Positions 9,001-17,835 are shown, counted from the first letter of the stretch. The stretch is 64,000 bases of DNA from Microbulbifer sp. A4B17 (GCF_003076275.1 NZ_CP029064.1:1312501-1376500); one strand, 5' to 3'. The notes: a model not told the origin generated them from the letters alone. Translations and numbers: made by a program.

Positions 9001-9490
9001 GATCTGCACCGTTGACCAGCTGTGCGTAGCTGCATTCAAAATCCTGGGGGCTGGCACTGGGCCCGTGGTGGAAGTGCTGGTGCCACAGGCGCGCCATATT
9101 GGCCACGTCTGCGGTTTCCTCGTCCTGGATTTTATGCACCTTGGCCGATTTGTATATCAACCAGGCAATAGCCGTTGCATAGCGCAGGTTGGTGGTCAGT
9201 TCGCTGTGGGGGTGATCGAGAAAATCCCGCTGGCTCGCCAACCCTCGCACCTTGGAGGCGAGGGTCGGGTGGTTGATCAGGTATTGGTCCCAGATTTCCC
9301 GGTGGGTGTGGGGCTGGATTTGGTAAATACCCAGCCCGTGGCGCCGTCCCTGTTTGAGGTGGAAGCCCAATTGCGACTCCTGGGCGGCGGTTCCCAGAAG
9401 GAGATTCTCCATGCCCTGGCTCCAGGCTCTCAAGTGCTTGAGGGTTGGACGGATAACCTGGAGTCGAAGCTCGTCCAGACATATGCCCAT
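8885..9490 (-). CDS. Lysozyme-fold (lytic transglycosylase-like) protein
   Basis: This encodes 201 residues from the ATG at 9490. Glu38 in [10 protein letters not shown] followed by GLGIYQIQP (52-60) mirrors the catalytic Glu and GLMQI-type block of SLT-fold lytic transglycosylases and phage lysozymes. There is no signal peptide, so it is either cytoplasmic or exported by a phage-like route. A longer start at 9586 would add 32 poorly coding residues. Neither start has a strong SD. The proline-rich C-terminal 35 or so residues are encoded antisense to the end of ttcA, suggesting drift of the stop codon into the neighbour. Function is inferred only from the motif. Confidence 0.65.
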   Translation of the reverse strand: MGICLDELRLQVIRPTLKHLRAWSQGMENLLLGTAAQESQLGFHLKQGRRHGLGIYQIQPHTHREIWDQYLINHPTLASKVRGLASQRDFLDHPHSELTTNLRYATAIAWLIYKSAKVHKIQDEETADVANMARLWHQHFHHGPSASPQDFECSYAQLVNGADPTDSAPRYTGAQPPEHPQAPKNSPGAGLNGQNARQPTA

Positions 9491-9700
9491 AGTGTTGTCT
9501 TTTTTTCTGTAGTTGTATCCAACATATATGTAGTTTGCTGATTGAGTCGGCGCCACCTTATGGGTAGATTTACGCGCAATAAACATAACAATTTTTAGGT
9601 GGTGCTCTTTCCATAGCTCAATGCGCTGAAAAATTGAGCAGGAAAACGCAGACTATTCCCGCGCCAAGTGCCACCCCACTTTGATCAGAAGGAATCCCTT

Positions 9701-11167
9701 ATGGCCGCCGAGTGGCTGATCGCCCTTACTTTTGTCGCCTATTTGGCGTTGATTGTTGTTATCGGTATTTACGCTTACATGCGTACAAAAAATGCCAGTG
9801 ATTATTTCCTCGGTGGCCGCTCTCTGCCGCCGGCAGTGGCGGCCCTGTCTGCCGGGGCCTCGGATATGAGTGGCTGGCTGCTCCTGGGTTTGCCTGGCGC
9901 GGCCTACGCGGCGGGGCTTTCCGCCGGTTGGATCGCAATCGGTCTTTTCTCCGGCATCGTTCTGAGCTGGGTGACAATGGGTCGGCGCCTGCGCATCTAC
10001 ACCTATGAGCTGGACGACTCACTGACGGTGCCAGCCTATCTGGATCGTCGGTTTAAGATGGGGCACCCCTATCTGCGCACAGTCTGCGCGATATTCATCC
10101 TTCTGTTTTTCCTTTTCTATGTAGCTTCGGGCCTGATTGCCGGCGGCAAATTGTTTGAAACGGTGTTTGGCTGGGATTACCGCTGGGCGGTGATTATCGG
10201 TGCGGTTGCCGTTATTTCTTACACCTTGTTTGGTGGTTTTTTGGCGGTGTCCTGGACCGATGTGTTCCAGGGGCTGCTGATGAGTGCGGCGCTGATTGCG
10301 GTGCCTCTCGTTGTTATTTCTGACCAGGGTGGTTTTTCCGCCAGCTGGACTCGCCTGCAAACGGAGATGCCTCAGCTGACCCATTGGATGACGGATAACA
10401 CCGGGCAAACCTTAAGTCTTGTGGCGATACTCAGTTCTCTCGCCTGGGGACTGGGCTACTTCGGCCAGCCGCATATTTTGGCGCGATTTATGGCGGTGCG
10501 CAGCCCTAATGATATTCCGGTTGCGGCGACAGTGGCGGCGGTTTGGTCCCTGGCGGGCTTCTTGGGCGCTATGGCGGTAGGTTTGTTTGCACATCTGGAA
10601 ATCCAGCAGAGCTTACCCGATGGCGAGACTGTGTTTATGGAAATGGTGCAGGTGCTGTTCCACCCGTTAGTTGCCGGTGTTCTGCTGGCGGCAATTTTGT
10701 CTGCCATTATGAGTACGGCGGATTCCCAGCTGTTAGTGTCTTCGGCGGCACTGGCGGAGGATATTTATCACGTTTGGTTTGGGCGTGAGACCACCCCGGA
10801 AGCCATGGTGAAAGTGGGGCGCTGGGCGGTGGTTGCTTTATCAGTGGTCGCTGTGTGGATTGCGATGGACCCGGATTCCAAGGTTCTGGATGTGGTGAGT
10901 TATGCCTGGGCAGGCCTGGGTGCAGCCTTTGGCCCGGCGTTGCTGATCAGTCTCTACTGGTCCCGTATGACCGGTAGTGGCGCTATTGCCGGTGTTATCG
11001 TTGGCGGCCTCACCGTTGTGGTGTGGGAGCAACTCTCCGGTGGCATTTTTGATGTTTATGAGCTTTTGCCGGGTTTTGTTTTCTCTTCAGCTGCTATCGT
11101 GTTAGTGAGCGCGCTGACGAAGTGCCCGGAAGCCGTTGCCTCACAGCACCGCAAGTTGCTTGGTTGA
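9701..11167 (+). CDS. putP: Sodium/proline symporter
   Basis: PutP is an inner membrane Na+-coupled proline importer of the SSS family. It has 488 residues with about 13 transmembrane helices. Diagnostic segments include DYFLGGRSLPP near the N-terminus, LSAGASDMSGWLLLGLPGA, FGGFLAVSWTDVFQG and the Na2-site region AAILSAIMSTADSQLLV. The ATG at 9701 follows a good SD (AGAAGGAA); an upstream GTG at 9668 is less likely. No putA lies next to it, so the protein may serve osmoprotection or general proline uptake. Confidence 0.93.
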   Translation: MAAEWLIALTFVAYLALIVVIGIYAYMRTKNASDYFLGGRSLPPAVAALSAGASDMSGWLLLGLPGAAYAAGLSAGWIAIGLFSGIVLSWVTMGRRLRIYTYELDDSLTVPAYLDRRFKMGHPYLRTVCAIFILLFFLFYVASGLIAGGKLFETVFGWDYRWAVIIGAVAVISYTLFGGFLAVSWTDVFQGLLMSAALIAVPLVVISDQGGFSASWTRLQTEMPQLTHWMTDNTGQTLSLVAILSSLAWGLGYFGQPHILARFMAVRSPNDIPVAATVAAVWSLAGFLGAMAVGLFAHLEIQQSLPDGETVFMEMVQVLFHPLVAGVLLAAILSAIMSTADSQLLVSSAALAEDIYHVWFGRETTPEAMVKVGRWAVVALSVVAVWIAMDPDSKVLDVVSYAWAGLGAAFGPALLISLYWSRMTGSGAIAGVIVGGLTVVVWEQLSGGIFDVYELLPGFVFSSAAIVLVSALTKCPEAVASQHRKLLG

Positions 11168-11187
11168 GGGGGCAGGGCAGGACTTGA

Positions 11188-11254
11188 GCCCGAGCGACTC
11201 GCTCGGGCCGAGACAGACCAGCCGCGCTAGGGACGCACCTCTGGCAAAGGTGCG
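11188..11254 (+). terminator. Two hairpins downstream of putP
   Basis: The first hairpin pairs GCCCGAGCG (11188-11196) with CGCTCGGGC (11200-11208) around ACT. The second pairs CGCACCT (11234-11240) with AGGTGCG (11248-11254) around a 7-nt loop. Neither has a T-tract; together they may slow polymerase or protect the putP mRNA 3' end. Confidence 0.45.
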
Positions 11255-11319
11255 ACTGTTGTGAAGTGAAATGGATTTCCATCCGCAGCAATTATTCAAA
11301 TAGCGGTTGGAGATGCTGA

Positions 11320-11832
11320 GTGATCAAAGTTCATCTCGGTGATATCACTCGATTGCAGGTCGATGTAATCGTCAATGCTGCCAACAGCCGTCTCTTGGGA
11401 GGCGGTGGTGTCGATGGGGCCATACACCGCGCAGCGGGGCCCAATCTACTGGAGGCCTGCCGCAGTCTGGGCGGCTGTCCTGTTGGTGAAGTGCGCGCCA
11501 CTGGCGCTTATTCCATTCCCGTAAAACGTATCTACCACACGGTTGGGCCGGTTTGGCGCGGCGGCAGTTTGGGCGAGCCCGAGTTGCTCTCCAGTTGTTA
11601 TCGGCACTGCCTGGCACTGGCTCGGCGCGAAAATATGCGCTCGATTGCTTTTCCGGCGATCAGTTGTGGCGTCTACGACTATCCCCCGGAGCTGGCCGTA
11701 GAGGTGGCTGTAGAGCAGGTACAGCAGTTCCAGGAGAAGGAGGGAGCGCCGCAGCAGGTTGTATTCTGTTGTTTCGAAAAATCGATGGCGGATCTCTATC
11801 TATCCCAGTTGGATGCCTACGTTAGGCGCTAA
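11320..11832 (+). CDS. ymdB: Macrodomain O-acetyl-ADP-ribose deacetylase
   Basis: A single macrodomain of 170 residues that hydrolyses O-acetyl-ADP-ribose or removes ADP-ribose from proteins. Family blocks are GDIT near residue 7, [23 protein letters not shown] with the catalytic Asn/Asp context, [13 protein letters not shown], and [15 protein letters not shown]. Translation begins at GTG with GGAG 7 nt upstream; the nearby ATG is out of frame. It stands alone. E. coli YmdB also modulates RNase III, but that role cannot be read from sequence. Confidence 0.92.
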   Translation: MIKVHLGDITRLQVDVIVNAANSRLLGGGGVDGAIHRAAGPNLLEACRSLGGCPVGEVRATGAYSIPVKRIYHTVGPVWRGGSLGEPELLSSCYRHCLALARRENMRSIAFPAISCGVYDYPPELAVEVAVEQVQQFQEKEGAPQQVVFCCFEKSMADLYLSQLDAYVRR

Positions 11833-11939
11833 AAGCCACGTTTTGTAGGCCTCGTGGTATTTTCGGCCATTGATTGATATCCATGGGTTGGGGATTATTA
11901 TTGCTCTGACAATAACAATATAAGAATGAGGAGATTGTC

Positions 11940-12404
11940 ATGCGCAGTGCCCAGCAGTGGTTTTCCGAGTATGGTGAGAGTCATCAGAATCCGATCAACA
12001 AATCCATTCATTGGATTGCTGTTCCCGTAATTTATGCAACTGTGGCCGGGCTTTTGTGGGCAGTTCCGCAGCCGGAATTTATGGCAACAATTCCCTGGCT
12101 GAACTGGGCTGTCGTGGTGACAATCCCTATTCTTCTGTTTTATTTCGCGATGTCGTTTCCCATTGCCCTGGGAATGACGGGGTTAACGGTTCTGTGTTTG
12201 TGGGCTTGGTCGGTATTGGAGCGCCTGGGGGTGCCCATCTGGCAGACGGCACTGGCCCTTTTCGTGATCATGTGGGTATTCCAATTTATTGGTCACCATA
12301 TCGAAGGCAAGAAACCCTCTTTCTTTAAGGACTTACAATTCCTGTTGATCGGCCCCGCCTGGGTGATTGGTTTTATTTACCGGAAACTGGGCATTCAATA
12401 CTGA
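11940..12404 (+). CDS. DUF962 / Mpo1-like membrane protein
   Basis: This 154-residue protein has three to four membrane helices. The N-terminal YGESHQNPINKSIHWIAVP and C-terminal QFIGHHIEGKKPSFFKDLQF blocks define DUF962, the family of yeast Mpo1, an Fe(II)-dependent dioxygenase acting on 2-hydroxy fatty acids. The conserved His residues of both blocks are present, so similar chemistry is possible but unproven in bacteria. A strong SD (GAGGAG) precedes the ATG. It is a single-gene unit, convergent with lrp. Confidence 0.88.
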   Translation: MRSAQQWFSEYGESHQNPINKSIHWIAVPVIYATVAGLLWAVPQPEFMATIPWLNWAVVVTIPILLFYFAMSFPIALGMTGLTVLCLWAWSVLERLGVPIWQTALALFVIMWVFQFIGHHIEGKKPSFFKDLQFLLIGPAWVIGFIYRKLGIQY

Positions 12405-12454
12405 TTGCCGGTTTATGCAGATGAGTGGCTGCGGCCACTCATCGATCTATCCCG

Positions 12455-12967
12455 CTATCGGTTGTAGTGAACCGGTACTTCCAATGTCTCTTTGACTTCT
12501 TCCATCACCACATAGCTAGTGCACTCCTGCACTTCTGGCAATGTCAGTAGAGTCTCCCCGTAGAATTTTCGATAAGCACTCATGTCTGCCACCCGGGCTT
12601 TGATCAGGTAATCAAAATTCCCCGATACCAAATAGCACTCCTGTACTTCCGGCAGGGCGGCCACGGCGTTGCGGAATTCCTCAAAGGCGTCCTGCGCGGA
12701 TCGATTCAATCTGATCTGCACAAAAACCACTAGGGCAGCATCGAGGTACTCCGGGTTGATCAAGGCGGTGTAGCCCTGAATAACATTGTCATTTTCCAGG
12801 CGCTTGACCCGTTCGACACAGGGGGTCGCGGTCAGACCTACCTGTCGGGCCAGCTCTGCATAACTGGTTCGTCCATTCTTTTGTAGAACACGCAATATGT
12901 TCCGGTCGATAGTGCTTAGCTCTCCCGCACGTTTGCGCATAACTGGTGACTCCGAATTGGTCGACAT
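12455..12967 (-). CDS. lrp: Leucine-responsive regulatory protein (Lrp/AsnC family)
   Basis: Lrp-type regulator of 170 residues. The N-terminal helix-turn-helix (STIDRNILRVLQ through GLTATPCVERVKRLE) and C-terminal RAM effector domain (VVFVQIRLN, ECYLVSGNFDYLIKARV, MSAYRKFYGETLLTLP) closely track E. coli Lrp. ATG at 12967 is used here; an internal ATG at 12940 is also compatible with the family N-terminus. It is divergent from ald, the classic arrangement in which the regulator senses alanine or leucine and controls alanine dehydrogenase. Confidence 0.93.
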   Translation of the reverse strand: MSTNSESPVMRKRAGELSTIDRNILRVLQKNGRTSYAELARQVGLTATPCVERVKRLENDNVIQGYTALINPEYLDAALVVFVQIRLNRSAQDAFEEFRNAVAALPEVQECYLVSGNFDYLIKARVADMSAYRKFYGETLLTLPEVQECTSYVVMEEVKETLEVPVHYNR

Positions 12968-12998
12968 GGTCAAAAAGTAGACTTGGCGACAGGTTGTT

Positions 12999-13013
12999 TA
13001 GTGGATTCCACTA
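12999..13013. promoter_or_regulatory. Palindromic candidate Lrp operator between lrp and ald
   Basis: TAGTGGATTCCACTA is a 15-bp palindrome perfect around its central base, and related half-site sequence (CTACTAAATATCCACTT) follows 16 nt later. It lies 32 nt upstream of lrp and 123 nt upstream of ald. Its position fits an operator bound by the Lrp protein; the binding itself is inferred. A TATACT hexamer near 13055 may be the ald -10 element. Confidence 0.5.
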
Positions 13014-13136
13014 GTTTTAACAAAAATCTACTAAATATCCACTTCTTACCTGCTCTTATACTGGGGAAAACATAGAAATTAGGTACTCCTATTTTGATTA
13101 AGGCAGTACCGAGCGCACAGAGCGAGGAGAAGGAAA

Positions 13137-14282
13137 ATGTTGATTGGCGTCCCGAAAGAGATTAAGAACCACGAGTATCGTATTGGCCTGACGCCGTCGA
13201 GTGTTCGCGAACTGATTGGCCACGGCCACGAAGTAATTGTACAGAAGGATGGTGGTGCCGCTATTGGTTTCCCCGATGAGATGTACGTTCAAGCCGGCGC
13301 CAAGATTATCGATACTCCGGAAGAGATTTTTGCCACTGCCGATATGATCGTCAAGGTAAAAGAGCCCCAGCCCCACGAGTGCGAAATGCTGCGCCCTGGG
13401 CAGGTTCTGTACACCTATCTGCACCTGGCTCCAGACCCCAAGCAAACTGAGCTGCTGGTGAAATCCGGCGCTACCTGCATCGCTTATGAAACCGTAACCG
13501 ACCGCTTCGGTGGCCTGCCTCTGCTGGCGCCTATGTCTGAAGTTGCCGGTCGTATGTCTGTACAGTGCGGTGCCCACCACCTGGAAAAAGCCCAGGGTGG
13601 TCTCGGCGTACTGCTCGGCGGTGTTCCCGGTGTAGCTCCCGCTAAAGTCCTGATTATCGGTGGCGGTGTTGTTGGTACTAACGCAGCGAAGATGGCCCTG
13701 GGTATGGGTGCTGACGTTACTATCCTCGACCGCTCCCTGCCGCGTCTGCGTCAGCTGGACGATATTTTCGGTGGTGCGGTTCGCACTGAGTACTCCACTA
13801 ACGATGCTATTGAAAAGCACGCACTGGAAGCTGACCTGGTTGTTGGTGCGGTTCTGATTCCTGGCGCAGCAGCCCCCAAGTTGCTGACCCGCGACATTAT
13901 CAGCCGCATGAAGAAAGGCGCAGTTGTTGTTGACGTTGCTATTGACCAGGGCGGTTGTTTCGAGACTTCCAAGGCGACTACTCACCAAGAGCCTACTTAC
14001 GTAGTTGATGGTGTCGTTCACTACTGTGTTGCCAACATGCCCGGCGGTGTAGCTCGCACCTCTACTATGGCCCTGAACAATGCCACCCTGCCTTACGCGG
14101 TAGCCCTGGCAAACAAAGGCGCCAAGCAGGCACTGCTGGACGATGCCAACCTGCTGGAAGGCCTGAATGTTCACGCTGGCATGGTGACCTACCAAGCCGT
14201 AGCCGATGTATTGGGTTACGAGTTTGTAGATCCCAAACTGGCTCTGCAAAAACATGCAGTAGCGGAAGACGCTGTAGCTTAA
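13137..14282 (+). CDS. ald: Alanine dehydrogenase
   Basis: Ald reversibly deaminates L-alanine to pyruvate with NAD+. It has 381 residues, close to the usual 371. The N-terminal MLIGVPKEIKNHEYRIGLTP, the substrate-binding block KVKEPQPHECEMLR, the Rossmann motif IIGGGVVGTNAAKMA and the C-terminal NMPGGVARTSTMALNNATLPY are all typical. The SD (GAGGAGAAGGA) is very strong and codon usage is rich in preferred codons, suggesting high expression. Divergence from lrp implies alanine-responsive control. Confidence 0.97.
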   Translation: MLIGVPKEIKNHEYRIGLTPSSVRELIGHGHEVIVQKDGGAAIGFPDEMYVQAGAKIIDTPEEIFATADMIVKVKEPQPHECEMLRPGQVLYTYLHLAPDPKQTELLVKSGATCIAYETVTDRFGGLPLLAPMSEVAGRMSVQCGAHHLEKAQGGLGVLLGGVPGVAPAKVLIIGGGVVGTNAAKMALGMGADVTILDRSLPRLRQLDDIFGGAVRTEYSTNDAIEKHALEADLVVGAVLIPGAAAPKLLTRDIISRMKKGAVVVDVAIDQGGCFETSKATTHQEPTYVVDGVVHYCVANMPGGVARTSTMALNNATLPYAVALANKGAKQALLDDANLLEGLNVHAGMVTYQAVADVLGYEFVDPKLALQKHAVAEDAVA

Positions 14283-14414
14283 TTGCCCCGGTGGCCGCCT
14301 GCGGGCGGCCGCATTGTAAATAAGCGGTAACGCGCTTGTTGTTGGGAAGTTTCCCCCGGAGCGCTCTTTGCGTTCCTCTCTGTGAGACCTGGTGGCGGTA
14401 GTCACCATATTGAT

Positions 14415-14440
14415 AGCCGCGTGTATACGCGGCTTTTTTA
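14415..14440 (+). terminator. Intrinsic terminator after ald
   Basis: An 8-bp perfect stem (AGCCGCGT with ACGCGGCT) around GTAT is followed by TTTTTT A. A second GC-rich hairpin without T-tract (GGCCGCC with GGGCGGCC, about 14292-14310) lies closer to the stop codon. Confidence 0.85.
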
Positions 14441-14561
14441 TGCGCGCTATTATTCCTTGATGAATTGTGCTCTGGCGAAGGTTAGCTTTTGACTTTAGGG
14501 AATTATCAGGGGAGGTAAGGGACTTCCTTGTCGCCTCACTGGGGGAGTGTCTAATTGAGTG

Positions 14562-15914
14562 TTAAATAATCCAGATTTCCACTCGGCGGTTTTTAATTTT
14601 TGCGCTGGAATTGTTGGAGGCTACCGGAAGGTAGGCGCCAAAGCCCTGTACGGGAGCAGTATTAATCTGGTGATCCCTTAGGGCAGAGCGAACCGTAACA
14701 GCGCGCAGCTTTGATAAAACGACTGAGCGCCCCTCGCTGACCTTTTCATCGCCAAACCCTATTAACAGCAGGCGTTTGTGATTATTCTCGGGCTTTTGCA
14801 TAAAACGGACAAGTCGCTGGATATCCTGTTTTGCCTTGTTATCCAGTGAGGCACTACCTTCAGAAAAGCGAAAGTTGATACTCAAGCGCTCCGCATTTTC
14901 CGTTAATTTAAGGTACTCACTGGGCCCCTCTCGGTTGGCCTCAGGTTTAACCCCGATCGGCGTCTGGGCAACAAACCCAGTGGCATTTACCTGATCCTGG
15001 CCTTGTTCGCTCTGTACAAATTGTAGGAATTCCTGAGCGGCAGGTTTTAAACCATAGGCAGCGGTATAGAGGAATAGACGGCGGGAGAGGGGGTAATCCT
15101 CGGTTGCAATAGTCAGGTGTTCCGGAGCCTGTGGATGGGTATTGTTATCGGATACCGCAATTGCTTTGGCCTTTCGAATAGATGCCAAACCGACAAATCC
15201 AATACTGTTGGGATTAGCCGATATGCGATCCGATAATTGATCATTGGATTCAAAGCGCTGGGCGTTGGCTATAAGAGTGCGGTTCTTCCCGAGAACCAGA
15301 CTCTTAAAAGTATCCCAGGTACCAGACTGGTTATCTCTTGCCAATACTTTGATACGTCCTTTCTGTCCGCCCACTTCAGACCAGTTGGTAATTTTGCCAG
15401 AAAAAATTGCAGCTATTTGTTGCAGGGTTAACTTATTGATGGGGTTTTGAGGGTGAACAATAATCGCCAGGCCATCGATGGCAATTACATGTTCTGCACC
15501 CTGGCCGCGCATATCGCCAAAGCGGCTCAGGGCTGCATGTTCTTTGTCTTTAATCGGGCGGGAAGCCATAGCGATATCTGCCTGGCCGCGTTCGAGGCCT
15601 TTAAAGCCCGTACTCGAACCGTGCGCTAAAATATCCACATAAATCTTATTGACTCCCAGGCTTGCCTGTACTCGAACTTCATTCTCTTTTCCCAGTGGGA
15701 TTGTCTCCAGATTATGGCCACCACGGGCTTTCAGGTAATCATTAATCAGGTTGGGGGCTAACTTTGCGCCGACGGTATTTGAGCCGTGTAAGGTAAAAAG
15801 CAGGCCCGATGTATCGGGAGGGAAGCTAGTTTGTGCTGCTGAAGTTGCTGCTGCCAGGGTCACTCCGAGTAGGAGGGTAAGGGTTTGCTTAATCCGGCTT
15901 AAGAACACGCTCAT
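14562..15914 (-). CDS. PstS-like phosphate-binding protein fused to OmpA-type domain
   Basis: This 450-residue protein has a signal peptide (about 1-27), then a PstS-like solute-binding domain with LHGSNTVGAKLAP, VDILAHGSSTGFKGL, PINKLTLQQIAAIFSGKITNWSEVGG and DNQSGTWDTF, and from about residue 330 an OmpA/MotB-type peptidoglycan-binding domain (LSINFRFSEGSASLD, LIGFGDEKVSEG, KIKNRRVEIWI). The fusion would hold a phosphate sensor or scavenger at the cell wall. No pstCAB or phoU follow, so it is not a standard transporter subunit. A strong Pho-box candidate lies 52 nt upstream. Confidence 0.9.
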   Translation of the reverse strand: MSVFLSRIKQTLTLLLGVTLAAATSAAQTSFPPDTSGLLFTLHGSNTVGAKLAPNLINDYLKARGGHNLETIPLGKENEVRVQASLGVNKIYVDILAHGSSTGFKGLERGQADIAMASRPIKDKEHAALSRFGDMRGQGAEHVIAIDGLAIIVHPQNPINKLTLQQIAAIFSGKITNWSEVGGQKGRIKVLARDNQSGTWDTFKSLVLGKNRTLIANAQRFESNDQLSDRISANPNSIGFVGLASIRKAKAIAVSDNNTHPQAPEHLTIATEDYPLSRRLFLYTAAYGLKPAAQEFLQFVQSEQGQDQVNATGFVAQTPIGVKPEANREGPSEYLKLTENAERLSINFRFSEGSASLDNKAKQDIQRLVRFMQKPENNHKRLLLIGFGDEKVSEGRSVVLSKLRAVTVRSALRDHQINTAPVQGFGAYLPVASNNSSAKIKNRRVEIWII

Positions 15915-15965
15915 AGTAACTCGACCGTAAGGTGGTAAAACGAGGGCGCAAAATATGACTTAATT

Positions 15966-15983
15966 GTGACAAATTGATGAAAT
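15966..15983 (-). promoter_or_regulatory. Candidate PhoB box
   Basis: Read on the minus strand, ATTTCATCAATTTGTCAC matches 14 of 18 positions of the Pho box (CTGTCATAAATCTGTCAC), including the TGTCAC half. A TATTTT hexamer lies about 10 nt downstream, the expected -10 spacing for a PhoB-activated promoter. It lies 52 nt upstream of the PstS-OmpA fusion. Confidence 0.6.
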
Positions 15984-16203
15984 ATTAATTGCTAAATTAC
16001 GCAAATGTCTCATCACGAGAGATAGGCAACTTTACTGGGTTTTATTTGAACAATTGAAGTATCGGCGGTTAAGAGTTTGTAAAAGCGGGGACCCCCTATT
16101 TGTTACGTACCCGTAATTGTTACGGTTGTGTCAATTTAAAAGTATTAATAAAGGGGTATTTCTCAATTGCACAATTGATCGATAGTTATCTGTACATTAT
16201 CGC

Positions 16204-16920
16204 TCAACAGGCTGGGAACAGTCGGCTGATCAGCACCGGCAATGCAGTTTCTACACGTAAGATACGGGGCCCCAAGTGCACAGATTGGAAACCGACTTCC
16301 TGTAGTTTCTCAACTTCATAATTGATAAACCCCCCTTCGGGGCCAATTGCTAAAGTGGTTGGCTGTTTTATGTCCACAGGGCAAGCTGTTCCCCCCACCG
16401 GGTGAGCGACCAGTTTCCGAGACCCACTGGAGAGGTTGGGCAATTCATCTTCGACAAATGGTTTAAAGCGTTTTCGCAACAGAATTTCCGGCATTTGTGT
16501 ATCGACGGCCTGCTCAAGCCCGAGCAGGCATTGCTCAAAAAGTTTGTCCTCTTGTAACCAGGGCGTTTGCCAGTAAGACTTTTCGACCCGGTAGCTATTT
16601 ACTAATACCAGCTTTTTGACACCCAGTGCGGTCAGGTGCTGGATAACCCGCTTGAGCATTTTGGGGCGGGGCAGGGCTAAAACCAGTGTGAGAGGCAAGG
16701 GCTGGGGCGGGTCCATGGCCAGTGCCACTTCAAGCTCAACACTCTGATCATTGAGCGTAATAATCTCGCCACTTCCAATTTTGCCATTGAGCAGCCCGAC
16801 ACGAAGTCGTTGCCCCGGCGCTGCTCTGTGAACCTTGGCGATATGTTCCAGCTGGCGGCCGCCCAGGCGGACGCGATCAGCGCTAATAAAGTCGTGTTTT
16901 TGTAAAATAATCAGGTTCAA
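16204..16920 (-). CDS. rsmE: 16S rRNA (uracil-1498-N3)-methyltransferase
   Basis: RsmE methylates U1498 of 16S rRNA using S-adenosylmethionine; it is a SPOUT-fold enzyme. The 238-residue product has the N-terminal PUA-like part (RVRLGGRQLEHIAKVHRA) and the knotted C-terminal SAM site LAIGPEGGFINYEVEKL and LGPRILRVETALPVLI. The only possible start is TTG at 16920: an in-frame stop lies a short distance upstream and no ATG occurs for many codons. It belongs to the branch with the NSYRVEKSYWQ block, common in marine gammaproteobacteria. Confidence 0.93.
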   Translation of the reverse strand: MNLIILQKHDFISADRVRLGGRQLEHIAKVHRAAPGQRLRVGLLNGKIGSGEIITLNDQSVELEVALAMDPPQPLPLTLVLALPRPKMLKRVIQHLTALGVKKLVLVNSYRVEKSYWQTPWLQEDKLFEQCLLGLEQAVDTQMPEILLRKRFKPFVEDELPNLSSGSRKLVAHPVGGTACPVDIKQPTTLAIGPEGGFINYEVEKLQEVGFQSVHLGPRILRVETALPVLISRLFPAC

Positions 16921-16974
16921 AGTCGGGCGCCTTGGTACTTCAGTTTATATTGGTGTCGGTGCTATGGAATTGGG

Positions 16975-17835
16975 TCAGCTCGTTTGAGCTGAAGCAATCG
17001 CGCCTTTGCCAATACCTTCGTAGGCTCTTACGGTTATCGCTTTCCCTTGTTCTTTTGCCGCCAGGTTATTAGCGATATATTGGGCCAGTTGCTCTACTGT
17101 GGTATCGCAGTCCAGGATTTCACATGCTGCAGCCGGGATCGAAAGAGTGAAGTTTCCCTGTTGTGCGCTGTAAGCGAAGTTATGGATTTGCTCACCACGA
17201 TTATCGGTAGTCGTTGAAACCAGGTCCTCGCGAGTGCCCAGGTAGATATCTTCCCAGCGTTCAGCCCAGTATTTTTCCAGCTCTATATCGCGCTGGTCAC
17301 CGGTAGTGATCTGGATACGGGAGCGGTGTCCATGGGCGATACGTTGGCAATTGCCAAGGTGCTTTTTCAGACCATGGCTGTAGTGATAGAAAGCATCTTC
17401 AATCACTTCACAATGAAAGCTGAGTTTGAGCTTTTCCACGCTGTCGGGGAAGTGGCTGGCCAGTTGCAGGACACACCAGGTGGCGACACTTTCTGCGGTA
17501 ATTGCTTCGGCATCCACCAGGGCAAAAGCCTGTTCCGGGCCTGAGACGCTGATGGAAGCGCCGCTTTCCAGTAACCAGGTCATGTTAACCTGGTCTTCAG
17601 TGTGCTCCAGGGTTAATTGGGGCGAGCGGGTGGGGACTAAGAGGCGATGGTCGACCTGATCATCGAGCCAGTGCCTCAGTGTCTTTTTTACTATGCCAAA
17701 GTCGCAAACCATCCCCTGCTCATCCAGAGCGCCATCGAGGGCTGCATTTGCCAGCCAGGTTTCGCCTACGATGCCTCGTTTATGGTCGAGGTAGCTAAAG
17801 TCAACGTTGGTTAAATTATCGACAAACAAGTGCAT
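16975..17835 (-). CDS. Two-domain 6-pyruvoyltetrahydropterin synthase/QueD-like protein
   Basis: This 286-residue protein appears to contain two PTPS/QueD-type folds. The first (about 1-75) has GMVCDFGIVKKTLRHWLDDQVDHRLLVP, where the DF and LDH landmarks are kept but the usual zinc-binding HxH is replaced by GIVGETW. The second (about 140-285) retains NCQRIAHGHRSRI, with the Cys and the HGH zinc ligands, and a C-terminal Glu near AYEG. The single-domain relative makes 6-carboxy-tetrahydropterin for queuosine. Catalysis may be shared between the halves. The neighbours rsmE and ffs are not queuosine genes, so the true product is uncertain. Confidence 0.75.
   Translation of the reverse strand: MHLFVDNLTNVDFSYLDHKRGIVGETWLANAALDGALDEQGMVCDFGIVKKTLRHWLDDQVDHRLLVPTRSPQLTLEHTEDQVNMTWLLESGASISVSGPEQAFALVDAEAITAESVATWCVLQLASHFPDSVEKLKLSFHCEVIEDAFYHYSHGLKKHLGNCQRIAHGHRSRIQITTGDQRDIELEKYWAERWEDIYLGTREDLVSTTTDNRGEQIHNFAYSAQQGNFTLSIPAAACEILDCDTTVEQLAQYIANNLAAKEQGKAITVRAYEGIGKGAIASAQTS

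Noticed and set aside
13098-14408. 436-codon open frame antisense to ald
   Set aside because: It mirrors the codon bias of the highly expressed ald gene, has no domain, and its composition (Asn, Gln, Val rich) is that of a shadow frame.
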